From JBGPJM01 sp041485385 (GTDB lineage: Bacteria; Planctomycetota; Phycisphaerae; Phycisphaerales; UBA1924): DNA of 7,783 bases. The stretch lies in NCBI GenBank assembly GCA_041485385.1, contig JBGPJM010000225.1, forward strand, positions 1 to 7,783, read 5' to 3'. The translations under genes and the position numbers were made by a program. Under the pieces are notes generated by a model that was not told the DNA's origin, ran no database searches, and saw nothing but the letters and a program-made list of their open reading frames with translations. Of the stretch, positions 1-5,393 are shown piece by piece (positions within the stretch are counted from its first letter, which is position 1; every line of letters begins with the position of its first letter).

Positions 1-1
1 C

Positions 2-760
2 GCCGACCTGTTCGTCCACGCGCTCAACTGCGTCCGCACCTTCGGCGATTTCCACCTGGCCCTCTCTGGTGGCTCCACCCCCCTGCCCCTGTACCGGCGG
101 CTGATGTACGACCCCAGCTTCCGCGAGCTGCCGTGGGGACGCACGCACCTGTGGATCGTCGACGAGCGCCGCGTCCCCTTCGACGATGAACGCTCGAACT
201 TCAAGGCGATCAACGAGCTCATCGGCGACCATTCCGGTATACCCGACCAGCAGGTCCACCCGATCTTCGCCATGGCCGAGGACGCCGACCGCCAGTACGA
301 AGCCGCGCTGCGCGAGGCCCTGGGCTGGCGCGAGCCCGGTCAGGACCGGCTCGACTACGTCCTGCTCGGGATGGGGGCCGATGGCCATACCGCCAGCCTC
401 TTCCCTCGTTCGCCCGCCCTTCACGAGGCGGATCCCAGTGCCCCCGGCGGCGGGCCGCGCCTGGTGCGCATCAACGCCGGCCCCACCGTCACGCCGCCCG
501 ACCGGGTGACCATGACCTCCAGGCTCATCAACGCGTCCCGCTTCATCGCGGTCATGGTGACCGGTCTCACCAAGCGGGCGATGATCGGGCGCGTCGCCGC
601 GGCGAACCTCGACCGCATCCGCCCCGGCGGCGAGCAGTCGCTCGCTGATCTGGCCGATGACCTCCCGATCCTGGGCATCCGGCCGGTGGGCGGCGAGCTG
701 CGCTGGTACCTGGACCGCCAAGCCTGTCCGTCGGCGGAGGACGCCGACGCGGCCTCCTGA
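2..760 (+). CDS. pgl: 6-phosphogluconolactonase (DevB/Pgl type), 5'-truncated by window edge
   Basis: This enzyme hydrolyses 6-phosphogluconolactone to 6-phosphogluconate, the second step of the cytosolic oxidative pentose phosphate pathway. The frame is open from base 2 with no stop, and 252 residues are visible. Family hallmarks appear in order: the phosphate-binding loop ALSGGSTP at about visible residues 20-27, the WIVDERRVPFDDERSN block, and the catalytic-loop signature GMGADGHTASLFP with its active-site His. The C-terminal end (VTGLTKRAM, then LPILGIRPVGGELRWYLD) is also typical. The family is usually about 220-270 aa, so probably only some 20 N-terminal residues lie outside the window. 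The ATG at 104 falls after the GGSTP loop and cannot be the true start. The next gene on the same strand begins 69 nt downstream, so co-transcription is possible. A glucose-6-phosphate dehydrogenase gene upstream would be a common arrangement but is not visible. Confidence 0.95.
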   Translation, partial: ADLFVHALNCVRTFGDFHLALSGGSTPLPLYRRLMYDPSFRELPWGRTHLWIVDERRVPFDDERSNFKAINELIGDHSGIPDQQVHPIFAMAEDADRQYEAALREALGWREPGQDRLDYVLLGMGADGHTASLFPRSPALHEADPSAPGGGPRLVRINAGPTVTPPDRVTMTSRLINASRFIAVMVTGLTKRAMIGRVAAANLDRIRPGGEQSLADLADDLPILGIRPVGGELRWYLDRQACPSAEDADAAS

Positions 761-829
761 GCCCGCACGTGATTCCGGTTCGCCGCCGGGGCGCATCGAC
801 GCGATTCGCTGGCGCACCCAGATCTCCCC

Positions 830-1609
830 ATGCCCACACTTTCTGTCGAACCCAACCCCGCCGTCACCTTCAAGGTCCGTCACGCCGACGAGGACGTGCT
901 CGTGGTCGAGAAGCCGGCGCGGGTGCCGACGCAACCGGGCAAGGGTCACACCACCGACACGCTCCTGAACGGCCTCTTCGCCCATTACGGGAACCTGCTG
1001 CAGAACCTCGGCGCGGCCCGTGATTTCGGGCTGCTGCACCGCCTGGACAAGGACACGAGCGGCCTGCTGCTGATCGGCCTGCGGCCCCGTGCCTACGACG
1101 CGCTCCGGGAGGACTTCGAGACGCGCCGCATCAGCAAGTTCTACTGGGCCGTCTGCGCCAAGGCCCCCAGGACGGTCTCGGGGGTGATCCGTCTCCCCAT
1201 CGTCGAATCCCCGGGCGGGAGGGACACGCCCAAGACCGCGCACGTCGCCCGGATGGGCAAGGCGGCCGTCACGGCGTACCGTGTGCTGGACACCTCGGAG
1301 CTGGGGTGCCTGATCGAGGCCCGGCCCGTCACGGGGCGTCTGCACCAGGTGCGGGTCCACCTCGACGCGATCGGCAGCACGATCCTGGGCGATGAGTTCT
1401 ACGGGCCGAAGCGGTTCCGGGACGCGTCGTCGCGCCTGGCGCTTCACTCGCACCGCCTGTCGTTCGAGCACCCGGTGAGCGGGCTGCCGCTGGACGTCCG
1501 CGCGCCCTGGCCAGGCGACCTGCGCAGGCTGCTGATTCGGCTAGGCCTGCACCGGCCGGATCTGGGCGCCGACCTGGCGGCTGACGTGACGCCGGCTCCG
1601 ATGGAGTGA
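830..1609 (+). CDS. RluA-family RNA pseudouridine synthase (no S4 domain)
   Basis: The product is predicted to isomerise specific uridines to pseudouridine in rRNA or tRNA. It is 259 aa and consists of the catalytic domain alone. A substrate-site strand (EDVLVVEKPARVPTQPG, about residues 21-37) leads to the RluA motif HRLDKDTSGLLL at 70-81, in which Asp73 is the catalytic aspartate. VTGRLHQVRVHL at about 167-178 is the conserved RNA-binding/active-site Arg segment, followed by GDEFYG and the closing LHSHRLSFEHPVSG block. There is no N-terminal S4 RNA-binding domain, so it resembles RluA/TruC-like short forms more than RluC or RluD. The target base cannot be read from the sequence. The start is the only ATG, GTG or TTG between an in-frame stop at 770 and the domain. 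No Shine-Dalgarno motif precedes it, so translation may be leaderless-like or coupled to other signals. Confidence 0.93.
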   Translation: MPTLSVEPNPAVTFKVRHADEDVLVVEKPARVPTQPGKGHTTDTLLNGLFAHYGNLLQNLGAARDFGLLHRLDKDTSGLLLIGLRPRAYDALREDFETRRISKFYWAVCAKAPRTVSGVIRLPIVESPGGRDTPKTAHVARMGKAAVTAYRVLDTSELGCLIEARPVTGRLHQVRVHLDAIGSTILGDEFYGPKRFRDASSRLALHSHRLSFEHPVSGLPLDVRAPWPGDLRRLLIRLGLHRPDLGADLAADVTPAPME

Positions 1610-1628
1610 GGATCTGTGCGGTTGCGGC

Positions 1629-1740
1629 GAGAACCGGCGAGTTCGGCGCGAGTTCCGGCGAGTTTGGGGTGAGTTTTTGCGAGTTTCGTTGACTTCCGTC
1701 GACTTTTTGCGACTTTTTGCGACTTTTTTTCGAGGGGTTT
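1629..1740 (+). repeat. Helically phased short-repeat array, consensus GCGA(G/C)TTTYY, 11 units
   Basis: A degenerate unit of the form GCGAGTT or GCGACTT followed by a T-tract recurs eleven times. The GA dinucleotides fall at 1629, 1639, 1650, 1660, 1671, 1681, 1691, 1701, 1711, 1721 and 1732. Steps are always 10 or 11 bp with a mean near 10.3, close to one turn of B-DNA. The left units carry GAG with short T runs; from 1691 units carry GAC and the T runs lengthen to five to seven, and the last unit is irregular. T-tracts in phase with the helix are expected to curve DNA, so intrinsic bending is a direct prediction. The period is not a multiple of three, which argues against a coding origin. 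Array function is unknown. Confidence 0.85.
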
Positions 1741-1781
1741 TTTGCTGTAAGTATTTGTTAAATCGTGAGTTAAGTGTGGTT

Positions 1782-1807
1782 AGTGTCCGCCAAGTTTGGC
1801 GCACACT
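1782..1807. repeat. 26-bp near-perfect palindrome
   Basis: The left arm AGTGTCCGCCAA and the right arm TTGGCGCACACT pair at every position except one C/C mismatch (1787 with 1802) around a central GT. It lies directly after the AT-rich stretch that follows the phased array. A dimeric DNA-binding protein site and a hairpin in RNA are both possible. There is no T-run after it on either strand, so an intrinsic terminator is unlikely. The core TTTGGCGC recurs at 2003-2010 within CCAATTTGGCGCGC, a partial second copy. Confidence 0.75.
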
Positions 1808-1813
1808 CGAAAC

Positions 1814-1840
1814 GCTTGCGCGGGGGCGAAAACCGCAAGC
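1814..1840. repeat. Inverted repeat, 7-bp arms, 13-nt loop
   Basis: GCTTGCG at 1814-1820 is exactly complementary to CGCAAGC at 1834-1840. It sits seven bases after the 26-bp palindrome. No T-tract follows on the plus strand, and on the minus strand only a short GTTTC follows. It could be a stem of a structured RNA or a protein site. Its function is not evident. Confidence 0.5.
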
Positions 1841-1926
1841 AGTGAGCAGCAGGCAGAGACCCGCCGCCGCATCTCCGATTCCTTGTACCCCGTCCCGGTG
1901 TCCCCGCATCCCCGCACCCTCCCCGC

Positions 1927-1942
1927 GAGGCCCGAGGGCCTC
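1927..1942. repeat. GC-rich hairpin, GAGGCCC/GGGCCTC
   Basis: Seven-base arms at 1927-1933 and 1936-1942 are perfect complements around a central GA. As RNA this would fold with six base pairs and a CGAG loop. It lies about 115 nt beyond the Arc-like stop codon on the minus strand and lacks a T-tract on either side. A role in transcript ending or stability is possible but unsupported. Confidence 0.45.
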
Positions 1943-2022
1943 ACCCAAAGAGTGTAAGGGCTGGCCGCGCGGCCGCAAGAGAATCCGCACCTATTACCCC
2001 AATTTGGCGCGCAGAATGGACG

Positions 2023-2039
2023 CTCCCTGGAACAGGGGG
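2023..2039 (-). terminator. Hairpin just downstream of the SPFH/Arc-like operon, possible transcript end
   Basis: CCCTG at 2025-2029 pairs with CAGGG at 2033-2037 around a GAA loop. The stem can extend by one wobble and one GC pair to 2023-2039. It begins 17 nt after the stop of the Arc-like gene on the minus strand. In minus-strand orientation the T-run precedes the hairpin rather than following it, so it is not a classical intrinsic terminator. It could act in 3'-end protection or be incidental. Confidence 0.3.
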
Positions 2040-2056
2040 AAAACGTAGGATGGGGT

Positions 2057-2251
2057 TCACTCCGGCGTTCGGCCCTTGGGGCTCTCTTCGGGCTCCTCGG
2101 GCAGAGTCTTCCGGCGCTTTCGCACGCTCTCGCGGAGGACGTATTCGATCTGGGCGTTGACCGACCGCAGCTCGTCGCGGGCCCACAGGTTGAGCTGCTC
2201 CCAGAGGTCGGGCGAGATCCGCAGCAGGATGGCCTTCTTCTGGTCCGTCAT
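2057..2251 (-). CDS. Small ribbon-helix-helix (Arc-like) DNA-binding protein
   Basis: This 64-aa protein looks like an Arc/MetJ-type ribbon-helix-helix factor, which binds operator DNA as a dimer through a paired beta-strand. The sequence fits that order: a strand at about residues 7-13 (AILLRIS), a first helix from about 16 to 29 (LWEQLNLWARDELR), the turn SVNAQ, and a second helix to about 46 (IEYVLRESVRKR). A charged Pro/Glu/Lys tail of about 18 residues follows. The RSVNAQIEYVL segment is characteristic of the Arc-like family. It lies 43 nt downstream of the SPFH gene on the same strand, so the two are probably co-transcribed. GGAG and GAAGG motifs occur about 9-16 nt before the ATG. The gene is complete, with no toxin gene beside it. 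Repression of its own operon is the natural hypothesis. The targets are unknown. Confidence 0.85.
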   Translation of the reverse strand: MTDQKKAILLRISPDLWEQLNLWARDELRSVNAQIEYVLRESVRKRRKTLPEEPEESPKGRTPE

Positions 2252-2294
2252 GGGCCGAGGCCTTCGCTCCAGAGGAGTCCGAGAGAACAGAGGT

Positions 2295-3194
2295 TCAGGT
2301 GTACAGGGTGCCGGTGTTGATGACGGGCTGTACGCTGTGATCGCCGCAGAGCACCACCATCAGGTTGCTCACCATCGCCGCCTTGCGCTCGGGGTCGAGC
2401 GTCACGGTCTTGCTCTTCTCCAGGTGCTCGAGGGCCGCCTCGACCATGCCGACAGCGCCCTCGACGATGCGGAAACGGGCCGACACGATCGCCTCGGCCT
2501 GCTGACGCCTGAGCATGGCGCCGGCGATCTCGGGCGCGTACGCGAGGTGGCTGAGTCGGGCCTCCTCCACCACCACCCCCGCCCTGCTCAGCCGCTCCTC
2601 GACCTCGGATCGCAGGCGCTTGCTGACCTCGTCCATGCTGCCGCGTAGCGACGTCTCGTGCTCGGCCGTGCTGTCGTATGGGTACGCCGAGCAGAGGTGG
2701 CGCAGGGCGGCCTCGCTCTGGATGGTCACGAAGTTCTGGTAGTCGTCGACCTCGAAGACAGCGCGGAACGTGTCGCCCACGCGCCACACGACGACCGCGG
2801 CGATCTCGATCGGGTTGCCCTTGAGATCGTTAACCTTCAGCGTCGGCGTGTTCAGGTTCCGGACCCGGAGCGAGATCCCCCGGCGCACGCAGAACGGGTT
2901 CATCCAGTAGAACCCCGGCCGCCGCACCGTTCCCTGGTAGTCGCCGAAGAGCGTGATGACCGCCGAGGCATTCGGGTTGAGCGCGAACAGGCCCCGGGCA
3001 AGCACCAGCACCACGATCTCACCGAGGACCGTCAGCGCGATCCCCCAGCCGATGACCGCCGCCTGCGAGCCATGGGCGTCCTGCTCCTGGCGGACCAGGA
3101 GGCCAAAGACGGCGCCGATCCCGATGAACGCCCCGATCAACCACGGCAGCATCACCCATCCGCTCCGCGTGCGTGCTTCCGTTTCCGCGGCCAT
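2295..3194 (-). CDS. SPFH/band-7 (stomatin/prohibitin-like) membrane protein
   Basis: This 299-aa protein belongs to the SPFH superfamily, which forms membrane-anchored oligomers linked to lipid microdomains and protease or stress control. Two hydrophobic segments are visible at about residues 14-34 and 46-70. The SPFH core then runs from about 75 to 230 and includes NPNASAVITLFGDYQGTVR, RPGFYWMNPF, the IEIAAVVVWRV strand and the VVVEEARLSHLAYAPEI block. A helical stretch (to about 262) leads to a conserved-looking tail, SNLMVVLCGDHSVQPVINTG. I chose the ATG at 3194 because AAGGAGG stands 5 nt upstream. An upstream in-frame GTG at 3281 would start inside the promoter. It heads an operon with the Arc-like gene 43 nt downstream. 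No NfeD or obvious protease partner is adjacent. The precise function is not known. Confidence 0.92.
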   Translation of the reverse strand: MAAETEARTRSGWVMLPWLIGAFIGIGAVFGLLVRQEQDAHGSQAAVIGWGIALTVLGEIVVLVLARGLFALNPNASAVITLFGDYQGTVRRPGFYWMNPFCVRRGISLRVRNLNTPTLKVNDLKGNPIEIAAVVVWRVGDTFRAVFEVDDYQNFVTIQSEAALRHLCSAYPYDSTAEHETSLRGSMDEVSKRLRSEVEERLSRAGVVVEEARLSHLAYAPEIAGAMLRRQQAEAIVSARFRIVEGAVGMVEAALEHLEKSKTVTLDPERKAAMVSNLMVVLCGDHSVQPVINTGTLYT

Positions 3195-3199
3195 CTGAG

Positions 3200-3205
3200 C
3201 CTCCT
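3200..3205 (-). promoter_or_regulatory. Ribosome binding site of the SPFH gene
   Basis: AGGAGG on the minus strand lies five bases before the ATG at 3194. It is the strongest Shine-Dalgarno match next to any start in this window, and it fixes the SPFH start against the longer in-frame alternative. Confidence 0.85.
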
Positions 3206-3241
3206 TCTTTCGATTCTCGATCCGACCCCCATCCGCCAACG

Positions 3242-3256
3242 ATATCACAATGATAT
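3242..3256. promoter_or_regulatory. Operator-like inverted repeat over the SPFH -10 box
   Basis: ATATCA, a 3-nt spacer CAA, and TGATAT form an exact inverted repeat with 6-bp arms. It overlaps the predicted -10 hexamer and transcription start of the SPFH/Arc-like operon, where a bound dimer would block RNA polymerase. The site is an AT-rich island in GC-rich sequence. The RHH protein encoded in the same operon is the obvious candidate ligand, but that is inference. Confidence 0.5.
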
Positions 3257-3278
3257 ATCCATGAAAATGCAGGGTCAA
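3250..3278 (-). promoter_or_regulatory. Sigma-70-type promoter of the SPFH/Arc-like operon
   Basis: On the minus strand TTGACC (3278-3273, five of six to the -35 consensus) is followed after exactly 17 bp by TATCAT (3255-3250, five of six to the -10 consensus). Transcription would begin near 3243 and give a leader of about 50 nt before the ATG at 3194. The match and spacing are the best I found in the window. Confidence 0.65.
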
Positions 3279-3350
3279 CACCCATTGCCCATTCCGCTCG
3301 AGCCTGACCGATTCTCGTTCCCCCGTATCCGCGCCCAGCCCCGTTGTCGA

Positions 3351-4670
3351 TCAAACAGCCTGCATCAGCTCGCCTGCTATGCCGTCTGCGAAGAGCACGC
3401 CTGCCTCCGTCAGGACCCATCGGTCGGTCGTCATGACCAGGTGGCCACGCTCGACGAATCCGCGCGAGCGTCGCAACACCCGTTCGAGCGACTCCGGCGC
3501 GACCCGTGCGGCGTCCGCAACCCATGACGCCGCGTCGAGTCCTTCCGCCAGCCGCAGCCCTGTCATGAGCCGCTCGCGCAGCGCCCGACGCGGCTGGGGC
3601 TCCTCGAGATCAACCACCGGAGGGAGCCCCTCACTCGCCAGGTAGTCGGCCAGGCGCGGCACGTTCTTCCATCGCCATCCCCCCGGCGCGCGATCCTCGC
3701 CCGCCCACACGTGCCCCGAGGCGCTCGGCCCCGCCGCGAGCCACTGCTCCTGCCGCCAGTACGCCAGGTTGTGCCGGCACTCGGCCCCCGGCGCCGCGAA
3801 GTTGCTCACCTCGTAACGCGCGAGGCCGCGCGACGCGAGCGCGCCCGCCGTCAGCTCGAACATTGCGGCCTCGGTGTCCTCATCGACCGGCGTGAACTCC
3901 CCGAGCTTCAGGCGCGCCGTCATCGCCGTCGCCGGCTCGTACGTCAGGTTGTAGCACGACAGGTGAGTGGTCCCGAGCGCCAGGGCCCGGTCCAGGTCCG
4001 ATGCCCATTCCCTCACGGTCTGCCCTGGTATTGCGAAGATCAGGTCGATCGACTGGCGCTCGATCCCCGCCGCCCTGGCCGCGTGCACCGCCCTCGCCAC
4101 GTTGTCGGGGTCGTGCCATCGCTCCAGCGTCTTGAGGTGCGCAGGGTTGAACGACTGAGCGCCGATACTCACCCGGTTCACGCCTCCCGCGCGCAGGATG
4201 CCCATCAGCTCGGGGGTTGTCGACTCGGGGTTGCACTCGACGGTGAACTCCCCCGCATCGCCGCCGCCTGCCCGGATGGTTGAGAGGTCGAACAGATCGT
4301 CCAGGCGGCGGAGCAGTCGCAGCCACAGGTCGTGGGCCAGGAGGCTAGGGGTGCCGCCGCCGACGAAGATCGTGCGCAGGGGCTCCCCCGCCGCATGTGG
4401 AACCAGGGCGCCCAGTTCGTCCGACAGGCGGTCGACGAACTCGCGTTGCCGGTCCTGGGTGTCGACGATCGAATAGAAATCGCAGTAGTGGCACTTGTGG
4501 AAGCAGAACGGCGTATGGATGTACAGCGAACTGACGGGAGGGCGGGGCCGGCGCAGGGCCGCGGCGGCGGTGGAAGAACCGGCCTTTTCCGTGGTGCGGA
4601 CAGGCAGGCTGATGCCGCGGCCCTCCGTTTGCCGGGTCCCGGTGGTTCTGCTATGGTGGGGCGTACCCAT
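3351..4670 (-). CDS. hemW: HemW-like radical SAM protein (heme chaperone family)
   Basis: HemW proteins are radical SAM relatives of the oxygen-independent coproporphyrinogen oxidase HemN. They bind and deliver heme and are not regarded as oxidases. With the ATG at 4670 the protein has 439 aa. The 4Fe-4S/SAM motif CFHKCHYC has Cys56, Cys60 and Cys63. It is followed by Asp-Phe, as in HemW, where HemN has a fourth Cys after one intervening residue. FVGGGTPSL (102-110), VECNPEST, VSIGAQSF (167-174), DLIFAIPGQT and EVSNFAAPGAECRHNLAYW (287-305) are typical of the family. Two features are unusual. About 47 N-terminal residues of low complexity precede LYIHTPFC, and the usual GxGAHS-like segment reads AAGPSASGH (312-320). 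No good ribosome binding site precedes the ATG. No other plausible start lies between it and the domain, and the frame upstream runs into the divergent FHA gene. It may share transcription with the SPFH operon, though that operon has its own promoter. Confidence 0.9.
   Translation of the reverse strand: MGTPHHSRTTGTRQTEGRGISLPVRTTEKAGSSTAAAALRRPRPPVSSLYIHTPFCFHKCHYCDFYSIVDTQDRQREFVDRLSDELGALVPHAAGEPLRTIFVGGGTPSLLAHDLWLRLLRRLDDLFDLSTIRAGGGDAGEFTVECNPESTTPELMGILRAGGVNRVSIGAQSFNPAHLKTLERWHDPDNVARAVHAARAAGIERQSIDLIFAIPGQTVREWASDLDRALALGTTHLSCYNLTYEPATAMTARLKLGEFTPVDEDTEAAMFELTAGALASRGLARYEVSNFAAPGAECRHNLAYWRQEQWLAAGPSASGHVWAGEDRAPGGWRWKNVPRLADYLASEGLPPVVDLEEPQPRRALRERLMTGLRLAEGLDAASWVADAARVAPESLERVLRRSRGFVERGHLVMTTDRWVLTEAGVLFADGIAGELMQAV
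4629..4657 (+). promoter_or_regulatory. Weak candidate promoter for the FHA gene
   Basis: TTGCCG at 4629-4634 and TATGGT at 4652-4657 are separated by 17 bp. Each matches the sigma-70 consensus at four of six positions. The site lies inside the hemW 5' coding end and would leave a leader of about 150 nt before the FHA start. The remaining divergent gap (4671-4809) is GC-rich. It shows a GGCGCC repeat pair near 4711-4728 but no better promoter that I can see. Confidence 0.25.
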
Positions 4671-4809
4671 TCTGGCTGCGGGGTCGGGGGGGAAGAGCTC
4701 ACAAGCAACGGGCGCCGAAGAGGGCGCCGGAACGGGAAAACAACTCGGGGCGGCGCGGGGCCGGCGCGAATGAGGGTGCGCGCCAGGCGAAGGAAGGATA
4801 GGACCCAGC

Positions 4810-5373
4810 GTGAACATCTCCTTGGTCATGGTCACTTCCGACGGCAAGTCGCGGGAGATCCCGATCGACCGGCTGCCTGTCGTTCTGGGGCGCGGCGACG
4901 ACTGCAAGATCCGCATCCCGGTCGCGAGCGTCTCCCGACGGCATTGCCAGCTTTCGCTGGATGACGATGAGCTTGTCGTGAAGGACCTCAAATCCAGCAA
5001 CGGCACCTACGTCAACGGCGAGAAGGTGCGCTCGCACGAGCTGGTCCCGGGCGACCTGCTGGCGATCGGGCCGGCGGTACTGGTCGTGCGCATCGACGGC
5101 CATCCGAAAGAGGTCGATCCGCTGGAAAGCTACGCCGCGGGCTCGGTGAGCCAGGCGTCGGGTTCCGGCGGCACCGGGGCGGGCCCCGAGGCGATCGCGG
5201 GCGTGCCGACCTGGTCCGGACAGGCCGGCGCGGCGGAGACGGCGCCCGACAAGCCGACGCAGGTCTCCGGCGACGCCAAGGGGGGCAAGGACGACGACGA
5301 CATCGACAACCTGCTCGCCGACTTCGACTTCGGGGACGACGAGGACGACAAGGGCGCGCCGAAGCGGAAATAG
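4810..5373 (+). CDS. FHA-domain protein with acidic C-terminal tail
   Basis: FHA domains bind phosphothreonine peptides in Ser/Thr-kinase signalling. The protein is 187 aa. Its FHA core (about residues 1-95) shows the diagnostic residues: LGRGDDCKIRIP (26-37) with Gly27-Arg28, SRRHCQL (42-48), and SSNGTYVNG (62-70). After about residue 110 comes a Gly/Ser/Ala/Pro linker. A strongly acidic segment (DDDDIDNLLADFDFGDDEDD) follows, and the protein ends in a basic GAPKRK. There is no signal peptide or membrane segment, so it is probably cytosolic. The start is GTG at 4810, which keeps the first beta-strand of the domain (MNISLVMVT); AGGA lies about nine bases upstream. It is transcribed away from hemW and converges with the lipoprotein gene, whose stop lies 20 nt away. 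No kinase or phosphatase is adjacent, so its partner is unknown. The acidic tail may be an interaction surface. Confidence 0.9.
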   Translation: MNISLVMVTSDGKSREIPIDRLPVVLGRGDDCKIRIPVASVSRRHCQLSLDDDELVVKDLKSSNGTYVNGEKVRSHELVPGDLLAIGPAVLVVRIDGHPKEVDPLESYAAGSVSQASGSGGTGAGPEAIAGVPTWSGQAGAAETAPDKPTQVSGDAKGGKDDDDIDNLLADFDFGDDEDDKGAPKRK

Positions 5374-5393
5374 CCGGTCGCCCCGGGCGAGCC

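Larger units (their letters stand above)
1610..2056. other. 447-bp structured intergenic region between convergent genes
   Basis: The pseudouridine synthase gene ends into this gap from the left and the Arc-like gene from the right, so neither neighbour needs a promoter here. In order it holds a phased short-repeat array (1629-1740), a stretch of about one third GC (roughly 1738-1785) in an otherwise very GC-rich window, a 26-bp near-palindrome (1782-1807), a 7-bp-stem inverted repeat (1814-1840), a GC-rich hairpin (1927-1942), a 12-bp perfect palindrome GGCCGCGCGGCC at 1963-1974, a partial copy of the palindrome core near 1999-2010, and a hairpin next to the Arc-like stop (2023-2039). Open frames of 123 aa (plus) and 149 aa (minus) cross it, but they look like non-coding translation and I do not call them. 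A small RNA, a replication or segregation site, or a nucleoid-protein site are all possible. Nothing visible decides between them. Confidence 0.7.

Noticed and set aside
1744..1771. Possible dif/Xer recombination site
   Set aside because: ATTTGTTAAAT matches one dif half-site at nine of eleven positions as I recall it, but the other arm hardly matches, so a Xer site is not supported.
1757..1777. GTTRRRY motifs suggesting an integron attC site
   Set aside because: GTTAAAT and GTTAAGT fit the short consensus by chance. No paired RYYYAAC, no integrase and no cassette-like genes are present.
1541..1990. 149-aa minus-strand open frame in the same gap
   Set aside because: It overlaps the end of the pseudouridine synthase gene. 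Its Lys/Arg/Ser-rich run is simply the translation of the 10-bp-period array.
1677..2048. 123-aa plus-strand open frame in the convergent gap
   Set aside because: It starts with TTG inside the phased array, crosses the palindromes, is rich in Arg and Pro with no recognisable domain, and has no ribosome binding site. It is best read as chance.
2057..3194. SPFH/Arc-like pair as a toxin-antitoxin module
   Set aside because: The small RHH protein resembles some antitoxins, but its partner is a typical SPFH membrane protein rather than a toxin, and no other small gene sits beside it.
2658..3527. 289-aa plus-strand open frame opposite the SPFH gene
   Set aside because: It is an antisense shadow of a clear SPFH protein and also runs over its promoter. 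It has Arg/His/Asp-rich composition with no family motif.
5378..5390. Small palindrome TCGCCCCGGGCGA in the 20-nt gap between the FHA and lipoprotein stops
   Set aside because: As a hairpin it has only five pairs and no T-run on either strand, too weak to call a bidirectional terminator.
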